Shown here piece by piece: positions 32,041-42,725 of a stretch of 64,000 bases of DNA. Position numbers and translations under genes: made by a program. Origin of the DNA: Anodontia alba. Taxonomy: Eukaryota > Mollusca > Bivalvia > Lucinida > Lucinidae. The stretch covers positions 1,433,501 through 1,497,500 of the forward strand of contig OZ024835.1 in the NCBI GenBank assembly GCA_964016985.1, read 5' to 3'. The notes below the pieces were generated by a model. The model ran no database searches. It was not told the origin of the DNA and worked only from the letters and a program-made list of their open reading frames with translations. Position 1 is the first letter of the stretch. Every line of letters starts with the position of its first letter.

Positions 32041-32381
32041 CAGACAACCTACTTTATACCGACACTCGATACAACGACAAAATTCGTTATAATGACAATT
32101 TGACTCACAAAACGTTCGCTTAAATGGTAACAATTAGTCACAAATTATGCAAGAATATTGTATTTAATACTTTGAAGAAACGTATGTTTTGGATATTTGT
32201 TAGAATCGCCTCTCTAATCGATTCTAACAGATATCAAAAACACATGTTCAATGAGGAAATAAGAACAAAAGACCTTTTGACATATATCAATCTGTTCATT
32301 AAGTATTCTGTACAACAGCAATCTCATTTTAACGGCGACGTTTTTGGGAACAAATTGTGTCGTTGTAACGAGGGTTCACTG
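32041..32381 (-). mobile_element. pogo-like MITE PG1, copy 3
   Basis: Inverted relative to copy 2. Contains ACTCGATACAACGACAAAA near the left and GTAACGAGGGTTCACTG at the right, with the hairpin GTTAGAATCGCCTCTCTAAT partly decayed. Confidence 0.72.
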
Positions 32382-33123
32382 TATAATAGTCGGTAGTCGT
32401 ATGGCTAAAAGTCTCTGTAGGTCTCAGAATTTACATTTACTTCCTCACAAGAAATCAAAAAAGGTATTATAGGTCCATAAAGTTCAAACAAATAATTAAA
32501 CAGATGACAAGGAAGAGCCACAAATACAGAAATAGCCTACGGTGACACCATTTAGAAGAGTAAATTATCTACGAAGGACAGCACATGTGTTTATCAAAGC
32601 ACTGACAGCACTGATGGATAGATTCTCTGAGTGTAGGCTTGAAATATGGTCCTGAACGCGTACTTGAGACTGTTTCATTTTAACCCTTAACTTCCTGTAT
32701 TTTAAGCAAACAGTACAGTGGTCTGCACTATTTGCCAGTGACCTAGCACTAAGCATAGTCCAGGTTTTACAGATTACCCACTTTACAAAGCATTTGACGT
32801 CACAGGGACAAGAATAGCGCGTGGACTGGCTCATATGATATTACGCATGGAAAGGATAAATAAGTCAATCTTAAATTCCCCAATATGAATTTTGAGCATC
32901 TACCTGTCTATCTTTCAGCGATCCAGTTTTATTGCACCCAGTCCCTTATCAATGGTAAGACTAATGACCCAGACACCTCTTTTTTTATGTCTTTAAGGAA
33001 ATTTTGGTGTATGTATACTTTGGCTCGATTATGAACAATCGACCCAAAACTAACGAACGACAAAGCAGCCAGCTCCCTTTTCCCCAACGAGATGATAACA
33101 TTGTCAGGCGGGACCTACCAAAC
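32382..33123. other. intron, nothing recognised
   Basis: One short GCAAACAGTACAGTGG-type motif near 32705. No gene or clear element. Confidence 0.4.
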
Positions 33124-33402
33124 CATTACGAAAACATGCCTACTCAAATATATGGAAAAGTTCACCTCCAAAACTGAAAAATTTTCAAATAAAAAAACTT
33201 TAATATTACATATTTCTGCTCAAAAGCTTAGATTGTGGGTACTTGTTAGAAACACCTTGATGAGGCGGTTCTAACGAGTACCCATAATCTATGTTTTTGA
33301 GCAGAAATAAGAGAAATAATGTATACCCCTATAAACCCCAGTTTTACTATATAAAAGTGGGGTTTAAGGGGGTCAAAATTATACAGGCATGTTTTCTTGA
33401 TG
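33124..33402 (+). mobile_element. HM1 hairpin MITE, copy 15
   Basis: Complete copy; the left hairpin arm is decayed (GTTAGAAACACCTTGATGAG) while the right arm is intact. Confidence 0.9.
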
Positions 33403-33439
33403 ACAAAATGAAGACAACAAACATGACAAAACATGAAAA

Positions 33440-33708
33440 GGTCCCACAGTGCGCAGCCATAAGCCCCACAGGGCGCAGCCATAATGCCCCACAGTGCACA
33501 GCCATAAGGCCCCACAGTTCGCAGTCATAAGGCCCCATAGTTCGCAGCCATAAGGCCCCACAGTGCGCAGCCATAAGGTCCCACAGTTCGCAGCCATAAG
33601 GCCCCACAGTTCGCAGCCATAAGGCCCCACAGTTCGCAGCAATAAGGCCCCACAGTGCGCAGCCATAAGGCCCCACAGTACGCAGCCATAAGGCCCCACA
33701 AAGAACGA
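33440..33708. repeat. tandem satellite, 23-bp unit, about 11-12 copies
   Basis: Unit of the form CCCCACAGTTCGCAGCCATA then AGG, with GTGCGC/GTTCGC/GGGCGC variants. Open frames on the complement in two phases are products of the array and encode a repeated PYGCALWG-like peptide, not a gene. It begins about 40 bp after HM1 copy 15. Confidence 0.92.
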
Positions 33709-33734
33709 ACAAAACCAGCCCCCGAAGTTGTAAA

Positions 33735-33925
33735 ACTCAGCTGAGCATGAAATTTATCCTGTTAATAAGTCTCAACTTACTAACAATAGCAAATTCTATC
33801 TTGCTAAACATAGCTGAGCACGATAATCTCTGCTAATATATATGAAAATACCAACTTTTGTTGGCATTTTCAGATTTATTAGCAGAGAAAATTTCATGCT
33901 CAGCTGTGTTGAGCATGAAAAACAT
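33735..33925. repeat. hairpin-rich repeat with CAGCTGAGCATGAAA ends
   Basis: CTCAGCTGAGCATGAAATTT at the left and TTTCATGCTCAGCTGTG at the right are inverse. TTTGTTGGCATTTTCA near the middle forms a second hairpin with TGAAAATACCAAC. Confidence 0.5.
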
Positions 33926-34111
33926 TTAATAATCTCGGGGACAGAATACCTGCTTTAGAACGGTCAGGAGTAAAAAAGTTAATAAAAGCATCGCAGACAC
34001 TGCGTGATACCCCGCCACTGCAGGGTAACAAAACATGTAGAGAAGATACCTATGTTTGATGTGGTACTTAATGAATTGTAACCCACCATGAGAACTTGAA
34101 GCCACATCATG

Positions 34112-34800
34112 CTTGAACAATTTAAAGAGCTAAAACTCTGTCAAACTTTGGTGTACTGTAACATCGAAACAAACCGGGCTGCATCGCATAATAATATAAC
34201 TGTCCACCATATTTCAACCCGATCGGATGAAAACTGTAGGAGGAGTTATCCGGAAACAAAGCCAAGTCTGAAAAATCTTTAAAAAGTGTAATAACTCTAT
34301 CAAAGTTTAGTGTACCTTAACCTCAAAGCAAAATGCTCTGTACCACCCCATGGCCTAACTGTCCACCAAGTTTCAACGCGATCTGATGGAGGGGTTATCT
34401 GGAAAGGAAGTGCAGATGGAAAACATCTTTAAAAAAGTGTAATAACTCTATCAAAAGTTAGTGTACCGTAACCTCATAGCAAGATGCGCTGTACCACATC
34501 ATGGTCTAACTGTCCACCAAGTTTCAACGCGACCCGATGAAAACTGTTGGAGGGATTGTCTGGAACGGAAGTGCGGACGGAAAACTTCCTTAAAAAGTGT
34601 AATAACTCTATCAAAATTTGCTTAACCGTAATCTCAATATGCGCTGTACCACCTCATGGTCTAACAGTTCACCAAGTTTCAACACGATCCGTTGAAAACT
34701 GTTTAAGGAGTTATCTGGAAACGAAGTGCGGACGGACGGACATATAGACACCGGAGGGTATAGCATAATACCTACTCCACTATGGTGTGACGGGGTATAA
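34112..34800 (-). mobile_element. pearl-like tandem-repeat element C
   Basis: Read on the complement it opens TTTATACCCCGTCACACCAT, then a CCGTCCGTCCG tract (34727-34740), then about four units of roughly 157 bp marked by AGTGTAATAACTCTATCAAA (+ strand) near 34127, 34280, 34437 and 34595. Confidence 0.65.
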
Positions 34801-35033
34801 AATACTGAGGGGCGGAGTGGTGGAAATTCTGCCGATTGTTTCAAGTCTCCTTGTAGACTTGCTCCAGTCCCCAGTACCAAAATTTATTCTTATTATCCCG
34901 TTTGTTAAGCCACGAAAATAAAAACAAAAAAGTATCATGATAATAACGGCTAATCACTAGTGACCAGCCTTTATAATTATGATATTATTTTGGTTTTATT
35001 TAAGTGACCAGCCTTTATGATATGATATAATTA

Positions 35034-35960
35034 GCTCAGCTGAGCATGAAGTGCTCAAGGTGAGCTATTGTGATCGGTCATTATTCTTCGTCCGTTGTCC
35101 GTCGTGCGGCGTCAACACTTTGCTTTAAAAGCCTTCTCCTCCTACACCCCTGGGCCATTTGACTTTAAACTTGGTAGGAAGCATCGGGGTGACTTGTAGA
35201 TAAAAAATAGCTGAAATCGTTCCGTTCGGAAATCCAAGATTTCCGCCATCTATTTCTCGCTTCTTCTCCCAACTGACTTGAAACTTAAAAACTAAAGTTA
35301 ATCCGATCGAAAATCCAAGATGGCCGCCATGGCCGCCATCTTGAAAATCTAGTTTTCAATTCTCCTTCTGAACCGAAAGGCTATTTGAATTGAAACTTGG
35401 TAGAAAACATTGGGTTTGACTTGTAGATCAAAAAATAGCTAGAATCATTCCAGTTGGAAATCCTTGATGGCTGCCATCATGAAAATCTATTTTTTGCTTT
35501 GTTTTCCCTGAACCGAAAAACCATTTGACTTGAAACTTGGTAGGAAGCATTGTGGTGACTAGCAGATCAAAAATACTTAAACTCATTCCGATCGGAAATC
35601 CAAGATGCCATTTTGAAAATCTATTTTTCGCTTCTTCTCCTGAACCGAAAGGCCACTTGTCTTAAAATCTGGTAGGAAGCATCAGGTTATTTGTAGATCA
35701 AAAAGAGCTAAAATCGTTCCGATGGCCGCTATCCTGGAAATCTGTTTTGCGCTTCTTCTCCTGAACCGAAAGACCTGTTGACTTGAAACTTTGAAGAAAG
35801 CATCAGGGTGACTTGCAGGTCTCATCGGAAAACCAATATGGCCGCCACAGTCGCCATCTTGAAAATCTATTTTTAACTTCTTCTGAACAAAAAGGCCAAT
35901 CAAATCGAAACTTGATAGGAAGTATCGGGGTGACTTGTAGATCAAACATAGCTAGAATCA
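35034..35960 (+). mobile_element. pearl-like tandem-repeat element D
   Basis: Head AGCTCAGCTGAGCATGAA and GGTGAGCTATTGTGATCGG as in element A, then CGTCCGTTGTCCGTCG. The core has about seven diverged units of 110-130 bp with AATCCAAGATGGCCGCCAT and CCTGAACCGAAAGGCCA. No clear right terminus. Confidence 0.6.
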
Positions 35961-36129
35961 TTCTGAAAACTTAGGCTAAATATGGTAGACGTATACTTGG
36001 ACGAAACATGAGCAATGAAGATATAGCTTATGACTTGATGAGATTTTATATTGATTTTGGTTTTCACTTTCCTTATCTGATGAAAAGACAATATATATCG
36101 GGTACCATGGTTTCTTTTTACACTGCCTT

Positions 36130-36760
36130 ATTGAACCTTTAACCTATTAAATATACATAGTCGCAGACGACATTTTAATTTATTGTTTCCCAGAAAATAT
36201 GACCTGGCATTTCATTCAAATTGTTTCTTATTCTTTATCAGATAAAAAGACAATATGTTCTGGTATAAGATGTCTTTCAATCTTCTGAATTTAAAGAGCA
36301 GCAGTCGACATTTTATCTTTTTTTCCAAACTTCACAGAAAATAGAAAATAAGGCTTGACATTACAATCAAATTGTCTTCTTTGGAGACAATTTGAATGCA
36401 GTGTGAAGCCTTATTTCTAAAGGAGACAATTTTAATGAAGTGTGAAGCCTTATTTCCGATGAAAAAAAAAAAAAAAAAAAGAAAAATTCAGTGCTTTATC
36501 ATCTATTCATAATTATGAGTTCTACTAAACACTTACCATGCTATGAGAAAATTCACAGATGACAAACTGGTGATATTTTCCTTATTTTCTCCAGAAAATA
36601 GGATTTGACATTTCACGCAAATTGTTTCCTAAGAGAACAATTTGCATAAGATGTCAAGTCCTATTTTCTGGGGAAAATAAGAAAACAGATTTCGATAAAG
36701 CCGTCTGCTGAACAAGTAGTACAATTCGGTTAATATTTTTAGTACTTTCTAAGTGAAATC
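36130..36760. repeat. cluster of GTC hairpin elements
   Basis: Three partly overlapping copies: near 36150-36310, 36310-36500 (with an A run at 36463-36480) and 36540-36715. Each has the GACAATTTG core and GCAGACGAC-type or GTCGTCTG-type edges. Confidence 0.6.
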
Positions 36761-36872
36761 AACAGATGCCAATAAAGTGCGACTTGCCATTTTATTCAAG
36801 ATTTGATTTGATTGGAATGTAAGACAGAGTCTCTGCTTAAAAGGAAACACAATACAAGTAATTTAAATAAAT

Positions 36873-37165
36873 GTCGTCTGCTTATATTTAAAATGTCATC
36901 TGCTATTAGTTAAAATGTCCGCTGTTATTTAAAATGTCGTCCGCTGATCTTTAAACTGTATTTTGCTCATTTAGAATGTCGCCAACTGCTATTTAAAATG
37001 CCGTTTGTTGAAGGTTAAGTTAAAGCGCCGTGCCATAAGTAAAAGGGTTTCGGGACAAAAATGTCATCCGCTGATATTTAAACTGTCGTCTGCTGCTATT
37101 TAAAATGTCGTTTGTTGAACTTTAAGTTCATACGCCGTGCCATTAGTAAAAGGATTTTCGAGATA
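36873..37165. repeat. tandem array of the GTC end motif
   Basis: About nine short units of roughly 21 bp, of the form GTCGTCTGCTGATATTTAAA, inside a larger partial duplication (GCCGTGCCATAAGTAAAAGG near 37030 and GCCGTGCCATTAGTAAAAGG near 37133). Confidence 0.65.
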
Positions 37166-37465
37166 TGTGCGGACAGCGATGAACAAGATCAGTGTTTAAT
37201 GCTCCTTTTCACTAAAAGGTGATAAAAATGTTAGATTTCAGCAGCCACCAGCAACGCTATTTAATACAGTCAAATCTGTGTTAAGCAAGCACCTATAGGA
37301 AAGCCAAAACCTGATTGCTTAAGACAAGTGCTTGCTTAATACAGTAAGATTTCCACTTGTTTACCTTTAATGGGATCTGAAATAGTGGCCTTCAAAGGCA
37401 GGTGATTGCATAATACAGGTGGCCTTTCGGACAGGTTTGACTGTATTCGAGTATGAAAGTCTATG

Positions 37466-37746
37466 CGTCACGAAAACATGCCTATATAATTTTGACCCCC
37501 TTAAACCCCACTTTTATATAGTAAAACTGGGGTTTACAGGGGTACACATTATTTTTCTTATTTCTGCTCAAAAACATAGCGTGTGGGTACTCGTTAGAAC
37601 CGCCTTGCCGAGGGGTTCTAACGAGAACTCACAATCTATGTTTTGAGCAGAAATATGAAAAATATCAGAGTTTTTTTTTATCTGAAAATTTTCAATTTTT
37701 GGAAGTGAAATTTTCTATATATTTGAATAGGCGTGTTTTCGTAATG
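37466..37746 (-). mobile_element. HM1 hairpin MITE, copy 16
   Basis: Complete copy; the hairpin centre has lost bases (CGCCTTGCCGAGGGGTTC). Confidence 0.9.
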
Positions 37747-37894
37747 AATGACGGACATGAACGGTCCACACCAGACTGCGGGGTAATATAGTTCCAAATA
37801 AAACTGGTGTGTCCACATCATATTTTTTCTATCTCTCAACAAAAGCATATCTGGTGGGTACGAATTAGAAGCGCCTTGGCAAGGTGGAGATCTT

Positions 37895-38175
37895 CATTAC
37901 GAAAACACGCCTATTGAAATATATTGAAAATTTCACCACCAAAAACTGAAAGTTTTCAGATAAATATCTGATATTTTTCATATTTCTGCTCAAAACATAG
38001 ATTGTGGGTACTTGTTAGAACCGCCTTGCACCAGATATGCTTTTGTTGACGAGTACCCACAGTCTTTGGTTTTGAGCAAAAATAAGAAAAAAATGTATAC
38101 CCCTGTAACCCCCAGTTTTACTGTATAAAAGTAGGGTTTAAGGGGTCAAAATTATATAGGCATGTTTTCGTGATG
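37895..38175 (+). mobile_element. HM1 hairpin MITE, copy 17, with an inverted insert in the hairpin
   Basis: Termini and both halves are complete, but the hairpin tip is replaced: after AACCGCCTTG comes a 21-bp block (38029-38049) that is the exact inverse complement of 37836-37856, just outside the element. Confidence 0.92.
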
Positions 38176-38197
38176 TCTAATGCATACCCACAACATA

Positions 38198-39484
38198 CGA
38201 TGGGAGTTCAATAAGTTCGTAGAACTCGGTGTTTAACTCGCAGATTGGAAGATGGTTTCAACATTATTTTTCAGTATAATCCCCCTTTACTTCAATGCAT
38301 TTGGCCCACTTTTCTTTTAAGCAGTCTATGCCTTTGAAATAAAAGTCGTCTATTTGGTCCTCAAACCAAGCCTCTGTAGCAGCATTGAGCTCATCATCGT
38401 CCCGAAATCTCGTTCCACGCAAGTGGGACTTCAAATTCTGAAACAGATAGTAATCACTTGGGGCCAGGCCTGGACTGTATGGCGGGTGATTTAACTGCTC
38501 GAACTTGCACTCACGAATAGCCGCTTATGCAACTCTGGACTTGTACACAGGGACATTATCATGCTAAAGAAGGACACCAGCAGCTAGCTTTCCCCTTCGT
38601 TTTTCTTTAATAGCAACCCTAAATTATTTAATGACATTGGCATAGTATTCTCCTGTAATTGAAGTACCAGCAGGCTTGTAATCTATCAATATAATCCCTT
38701 TGGAGTCCCAAAACACCGTGGCCATTACTTGCTGGCTGATGGTTAGGTACGAAATTTCTTAGGTTGGGGTGAGCCAGGGTGCTTCCATTGCATGGACTCT
38801 TTTTTAGTATCTGGGTCCCATTGGCATTTCATCTCCTGTTACAAGACGAGTGTGAAAGTCTTCTGGATTGGCATTGTACACGTCCAGAAGTTCTTGACTT
38901 GACTCAACACTTTGCTGACGATCTTGCATGTTCAGGTTTCTGGGTACCCACCTGGCAGATACTTTTGACATGCCTAAATGTTCATGGATTATAATGTAAA
39001 CACTTCCATTAGAAATACTACATTCTGAAGCAAGTTCGACAACTTTGATTCGGCGATTGTTTAGCACAAGTCTCTGAACACGGTCGATCATCTCCTGGCT
39101 GATGACATCAGCAGGGCGACCTGGCCTTGGGTCATCTTCTAAGGAGTCTCGCCCACGTTTAAATTCTGCTGACCACTTTGCCACTGTGGAATACTTTGGG
39201 CTACTATCATCATACACATCAGCCATGCGCCAATGGATTTCTTTGGCCTTTGCACCCTCCTTAGTGAGGAACTTTATGACTGCTCTGAACTCAATATTCC
39301 GACTTTCCATTTTTGCCTATGGGTATAGGTTTTCAAACAAAAAGTAAGAGCAAAAAATGTATGTGTTGACTGAACGGCTGTTATCATTCAACTGACAAAG
39401 GTTTACACTGCACAAAAATGAAAAAAGAAATCTTGAATTGTATAGAAAAATACCGAGTTCTACGAACTTATTGAACTACCCTCG
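38198..39484 (-). mobile_element. mariner DNA transposon, inactive, 1287 bp
   Basis: Terminal inverted repeats share GAGTTCAATAAGTTCGTAGA or its equivalent and are flanked by TA at 38196-38197 and 39485-39486, the mariner target duplication. The length is typical of a full mariner. It carries one transposase pseudogene on the complement. Confidence 0.93.
38320..39310 (-). pseudogene. mariner transposase, broken
   Basis: The intact first part (39310-38804, 168 codons) has the N-terminal helix-turn-helix (starting MESRNIEFRAVIKFL), the DDPRPGRP linker and WVPRNL, and reaches the first catalytic aspartate in VTGDE. Downstream, in shifted frames with stops, are HDNVPVYKSRVA (second aspartate, about 38555) and NHPPYSPGLAPSDYYLF (third, about 38480). 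The order and spacing fit the DD34D mariner group. A deletion or frameshift just after GDE, and in-frame stops around HDN, make it inactive. Confidence 0.9.
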
Positions 39485-39660
39485 TACGTTTCGCGGAGAA
39501 ATAAGAAAATGTCAATATTCTTAATTGGAAAAAGGCATATGCGTTTTCATGGAGGAATAAGAAAGATGTAAGCACTTTTCGGTTGAAAAAAAAATGGCTT
39601 TGCCGGAGTACTTATACATGTATTTGGTATTATCGTATTCTTTATGACGTCATATTTCAG

Positions 39661-39789
39661 GAGCTGTTAACAACACTGTATATTGGGTTTCTGGGCTTAC
39701 TGTTCTCATCCTTCATGGTTTATTTAGCTGAGAAAGATCATGATCCCGAACGCTTCGCAACATTCGCTGATGCCCTCTGGTGGGGAGTG
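39661..39789 (+). CDS. KCNQ1: KCNQ channel exon: S5 and turret
   Basis: 129-nt exon, phase 0 at both ends, after CATATTTCAG and before GTAAGT. It reads [26 protein letters not shown] (S5), then a short turret HDPERFATF and ADALWWGV at the start of the pore helix. The S5 text is closest to human KCNQ1 ([17 protein letters not shown]). Leucine occupies the position that is tryptophan in retigabine-sensitive KCNQ2-5. The turret is shorter than in vertebrate KCNQ1. The vertebrate exon is 126 nt, so one codon is extra. The second half of this exon with its donor is repeated, in decayed form, directly downstream. Confidence 0.97.
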
Positions 39790-39826
39790 GTAAGTAGGTC
39801 ATTTAACTCGTTCTCGATTTTGTTTT

Positions 39827-39932
39827 CATAGTTTATTTAGCTGAGAAAGATCATGATCCCGATGGCTTCTGACATTCGCTGACGCCCTCTAGTGGGGAGT
39901 GGTAAGTAGGTCATTGAACTCGTTCTCGATTG
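39827..39932 (+). pseudogene. decayed tandem copy of the 3' part of the S5 exon
   Basis: Repeats 39717-39823: TTTATTTAGCTGAGAAAGAT, then the turret, the WWGV codons, the donor GGTAAGTAGGTCATT and 20 bases of intron. It has a one-base loss in the GATGGCTTCTGACATTCG region, and TGG changed to TAG (CTCTAGTGGGG). It lacks the first half of the exon and an acceptor, so it cannot act as an alternative exon. Confidence 0.92.
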
Positions 39933-40302
39933 CGTACACATATGGCTCAGGTCAAGGTTGTTGCAATATCAAGAAGGAAACGCCCGTGTAAAATATGAAA
40001 CAGAAGTCAAATAGTTTAAGATGGATCGCTTAACAGTTTACCTGGCGCTGTACCTCTCTTGGATAAATTTTAAGTGGGCTATTGTTGAAAAGGCCATTAA
40101 CCTCATCAAATAAACAATCAAACTAATTGTTCAATATCCCTGGGCGTCTCATTATAATGGTGACGAGGGAATCTCTCATGTAATACGAGTACCATTCAGA
40201 CTCCGGCGATTGCAAATGTATTAAAACTCTAATGATGCACATTGTAGTGGACTGCAGTAGTATGGTGTATAAATGAACATAGTAATGCCGCTTGGGTTTA
40301 TC
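39933..40302. other. intron, nothing recognised
   Basis: No element recognised. Confidence 0.4.
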
Positions 40303-40505
40303 CATTACGAAAAAACGCCTATTCAAATAGACCGAAAATTTCACCACTAAAAACTGAAAGTTTTCAGATAAAAATTCTGATATTTTTCATATTCTATGTT
40401 TTGAGCAGAAATAAGACAAATAATGTATATTCTTGTAAACCCCAGTTTTACTCAATAAAAGTGGGGTTTGAGGGTTCAAAATTATATAGGTATGTTTCCG
40501 TGATG
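40303..40505 (+). mobile_element. HM1 hairpin MITE, copy 18 (one hairpin arm deleted)
   Basis: Termini intact; sequence jumps from TTTTTCATATT to CTATGTTTTGAGCAGAAATA, so the hairpin is gone and the element is about 75 bp short. Confidence 0.88.
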
Positions 40506-40699
40506 AGTAACAAACAGTACAGTTCTTAGCTTGCAAACTATTTCGACCAACCGCTGTTCAGTATAACAAGGGCTGTAAGGTCATTCTACGGGTCTTCTGA
40601 TATATAATTCCGGTAAAAGCCGAATAAAGGTGACCGTATGTGGATAAACGCTTATATGAAGACTGTCAGACCGAATCTGGCGCAGAATTCAACTAGAGA

Positions 40700-40975
40700 A
40701 TGACAACTACATTTACAGCGCAAAAGTATTCTGGTTTGACAAAAACTGTGCCTCTAAATGCCTTGAAGAAGACCAGAGTTGAAATCCATCTTGATGTCTA
40801 CCATTCTTCTGCAAATGTTGCTGACAAGTCTTTGTATGTCGCGTGCAAAGTTATGGAGTACATTAAGGAAAAAATTAAGGTTAAGAAAAATTAGTCTTGA
40901 AAAAAAAAAAAAAAGAAAAAAAAAAAAAAAACGGAATAAGTAGCATTTTATGAAAAATTTGCCTTATTCCGTAAA
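40700..40975 (+). other. short open frame with A-rich tail, then a hairpin
   Basis: A 64-codon frame (40700-40894, MTTTFTAQKYSGLTKTVP...IKVKKN) is followed at once by an A-rich run (40899-40930), as in a retroposed mRNA, and by a hairpin between ACGGAATAAG and CTTATTCCGT (40931-40972). I do not recognise the peptide and could not find target duplications. It may be a processed-pseudogene fragment or chance. Confidence 0.25.
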
Positions 40976-41036
40976 TATTATATACAGGCATATCCTTCAT
41001 GAGCAACATTCGTATATCTGGAAATGCTGCTCTCCA

Positions 41037-41205
41037 CCCATCATATATATGTAAAGCTAAAAAAATGTATCCACATTGTCGTCTCTATAAAGGGATGTAT
41101 CCACATTTTAAAAGAAAACCCATCATTTATATGTAAAGCCAAAAAATCATGTATCCACACTGTCGTCCCTATATAGGGATGTATCCACATTTAAAAATGA
41201 TGGAA
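41037..41205. repeat. two-copy tandem duplication, about 82 bp
   Basis: CATCATATATATGTAAAGC and CATCATTTATATGTAAAGCC, each followed by TGTATCCACA, GTCGTC/GTCGTCCC and GGGATGTATCCACATTT. Confidence 0.7.
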
Positions 41206-42397
41206 TTATGAAAATATTAAAATGTGAATGCATGACTATAATAAGATGAATCCACATTTTCATGCCCGAGTTTTCATGAAAAACAGATTTTCAACTAATT
41301 TAAAAAATATTGTGCCTATATGGAATAAAGTGCATGCTAAATTTATTATTTCAATATCTCAATATATTTTCATATCCAAAAAGCTATTTTTTTGCAAAAT
41401 AAATACACACATAATGAGCATTGAAAACGTTTTCTTTTTTCCCCATATGGAGCCTCAACGGAATAAGAATACACAGACTAGAGCGCTCAGATTGGTCAAC
41501 ATGACCACCCAGCTTCTGACGCTTACACAGCAACAAGATCAATGCGGGATGGAAATGCTGTAACCCCTATGACGTTCTAACTTTAATTACATGAGATTTA
41601 ATAAGTGCAGAATAACAAACCAGACTGAAATATAAAGATAATTGTTTCTAGTTTATTTTGAGACAAAATATGACAAAATCAACACCTTTATACACACGAA
41701 TCCATATACGGTCATCTATATTCGTACCATTCGACAGTAGTTCTATTCTATTCTGTTCTGTTTTGTTTTATGTCCATAGAAGTTCGCGGATTTCCGTGAT
41801 ATACATTTATTGTTCTGATGATTTATTCTACATTATAGATCAGTTTAAACACTACGACACACATTCAAATCATTCGGATTCGAAAATTAAAGCAGTTTTC
41901 TATCGGCAAAAGTTTATTTTGATAAGAGGTTCTCGTCGACTGATCTTTTAAATGTCATAAACACAAATATTAATACCTACTTTATCTATCAACTAGCTAA
42001 AACTAGGCGTTAAAATGGTCACCATAAAGCCAAGATTACGGTTGCGAGCGTGCCTGCTGATATTGGAAAATATGATTGAAACAGTTGTTCTTATTTTAAG
42101 AAAAACAGTCAAATTGCTTCTTAAAGCTGTATTTTAAATTACAAGGTAAAATTTACGATTCAATATTAACCAAAAGGAATTTATTATCCAAGTCAAAGTT
42201 GGCTTGAATCAACTGGTATCAAAGGAACCGGAAATGTTTTTGCCATCCACACTTTTTGGTCACGTTGCATAACATTGTAATCACGTGGTCAGTAGTCCGG
42301 ATGAAAACAATAACATTAAAAAAGTCTATAGAGGCAAGCTTTGACGTAATTTGCCAAAGCACGAATTTTACCGATTTTTAAATGTTTCTTTATTCAG
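41206..42397. other. intron before the pore exon
   Basis: No repeat family of this window occurs here; it is the longest repeat-poor stretch. Open frames at 41228-41563 and 41658-41951 have no domain. Closes with TTTCTTTATTCAG. Confidence 0.5.
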
Positions 42398-42508
42398 ATC
42401 ACTTTATGCACTGTTGGTTATGGCGACGTCGTGCCGGGGACATACGCAGGGAAAATTATCGCAGCCTTTTCTGCTGTACTGGGAATCTCCTTCTTCGCTC
42501 TTCCCGCG
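42398..42508 (+). CDS. KCNQ1: KCNQ channel exon: selectivity filter and S6
   Basis: 111-nt exon, as I recall for vertebrate KCNQ genes, phase 0 to 0, with TTTATTCAG before and GTAAGT after. It reads ITLCTVGYGDVVPGTY (pore helix end and the K+ filter TVGYG), AGKIIAAFSAVLG and ISFFALPA, which begins the Kv7 PAG hinge completed by the next exon. Vertebrate Kv7 channels usually have TIGYG, so this has the Shaker-type valine in the filter. The exon supplies the ion-selective part of the pore. Confidence 0.98.
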
Positions 42509-42569
42509 GTAAGTACATATGCTGGTATAAAAGTTGTTAGTATAAACAACATGAAACGAGAACATTTGA

Positions 42570-42725
42570 ACCGCATGCGCGCAGTCTGATCAGAGTCTTC
42601 GTTGTCCGCATTAAGAAAGTTTGAATCCTTGGCTATCCAAAATGCGGGCAGTGAAGATTCTGATCAGACTGCGCGAATGCGCAGGCTGATCTGAATCTTC
42701 CCTGGACGCACATGTCGAAAGTTAC
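42570..42725. repeat. GCGCAG hairpin cluster
   Basis: Imperfect hairpin between CGCGCAGTCTGATCAGAGTC and GATTCTGATCAGACTGCGCG, followed by CGCAGGCTGATCTGAATCTT and a GCACATGTCG end. Only about 60 bp after the pore exon donor. Confidence 0.55.

Larger units (their letters stand above)
37820..39600. mobile_element. hairpin element H4, copy 3, split by HM1 and a mariner
   Basis: Left arm: CATATCTGGTGGGTACGAAT then TAGAAGCGCCTTGGCAAGG (37845-37885). HM1 copy 17 follows, then the right arm resumes as TCTAATGCATACCCACAACA (38176-38195), a mariner follows, and the flank GCGGAGAAATAAG continues at 39493. The two arms pair once the insertions are ignored. Confidence 0.6.

Noticed and set aside
33347..33712. 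Long frames on the complement coding PYGCALWG-like repeats
   Set aside because: Generated by the 23-bp satellite, open in more than one phase.
39827..39932. Mutually exclusive alternative S5 exon
   Set aside because: Lacks the first half and an acceptor, and has a frameshift and TAG.
40700..40894. 64-codon gene with poly-A tail
   Set aside because: Could be a retroposed fragment, but the peptide is unrecognised and no target duplication is visible; kept only as a low-confidence note.
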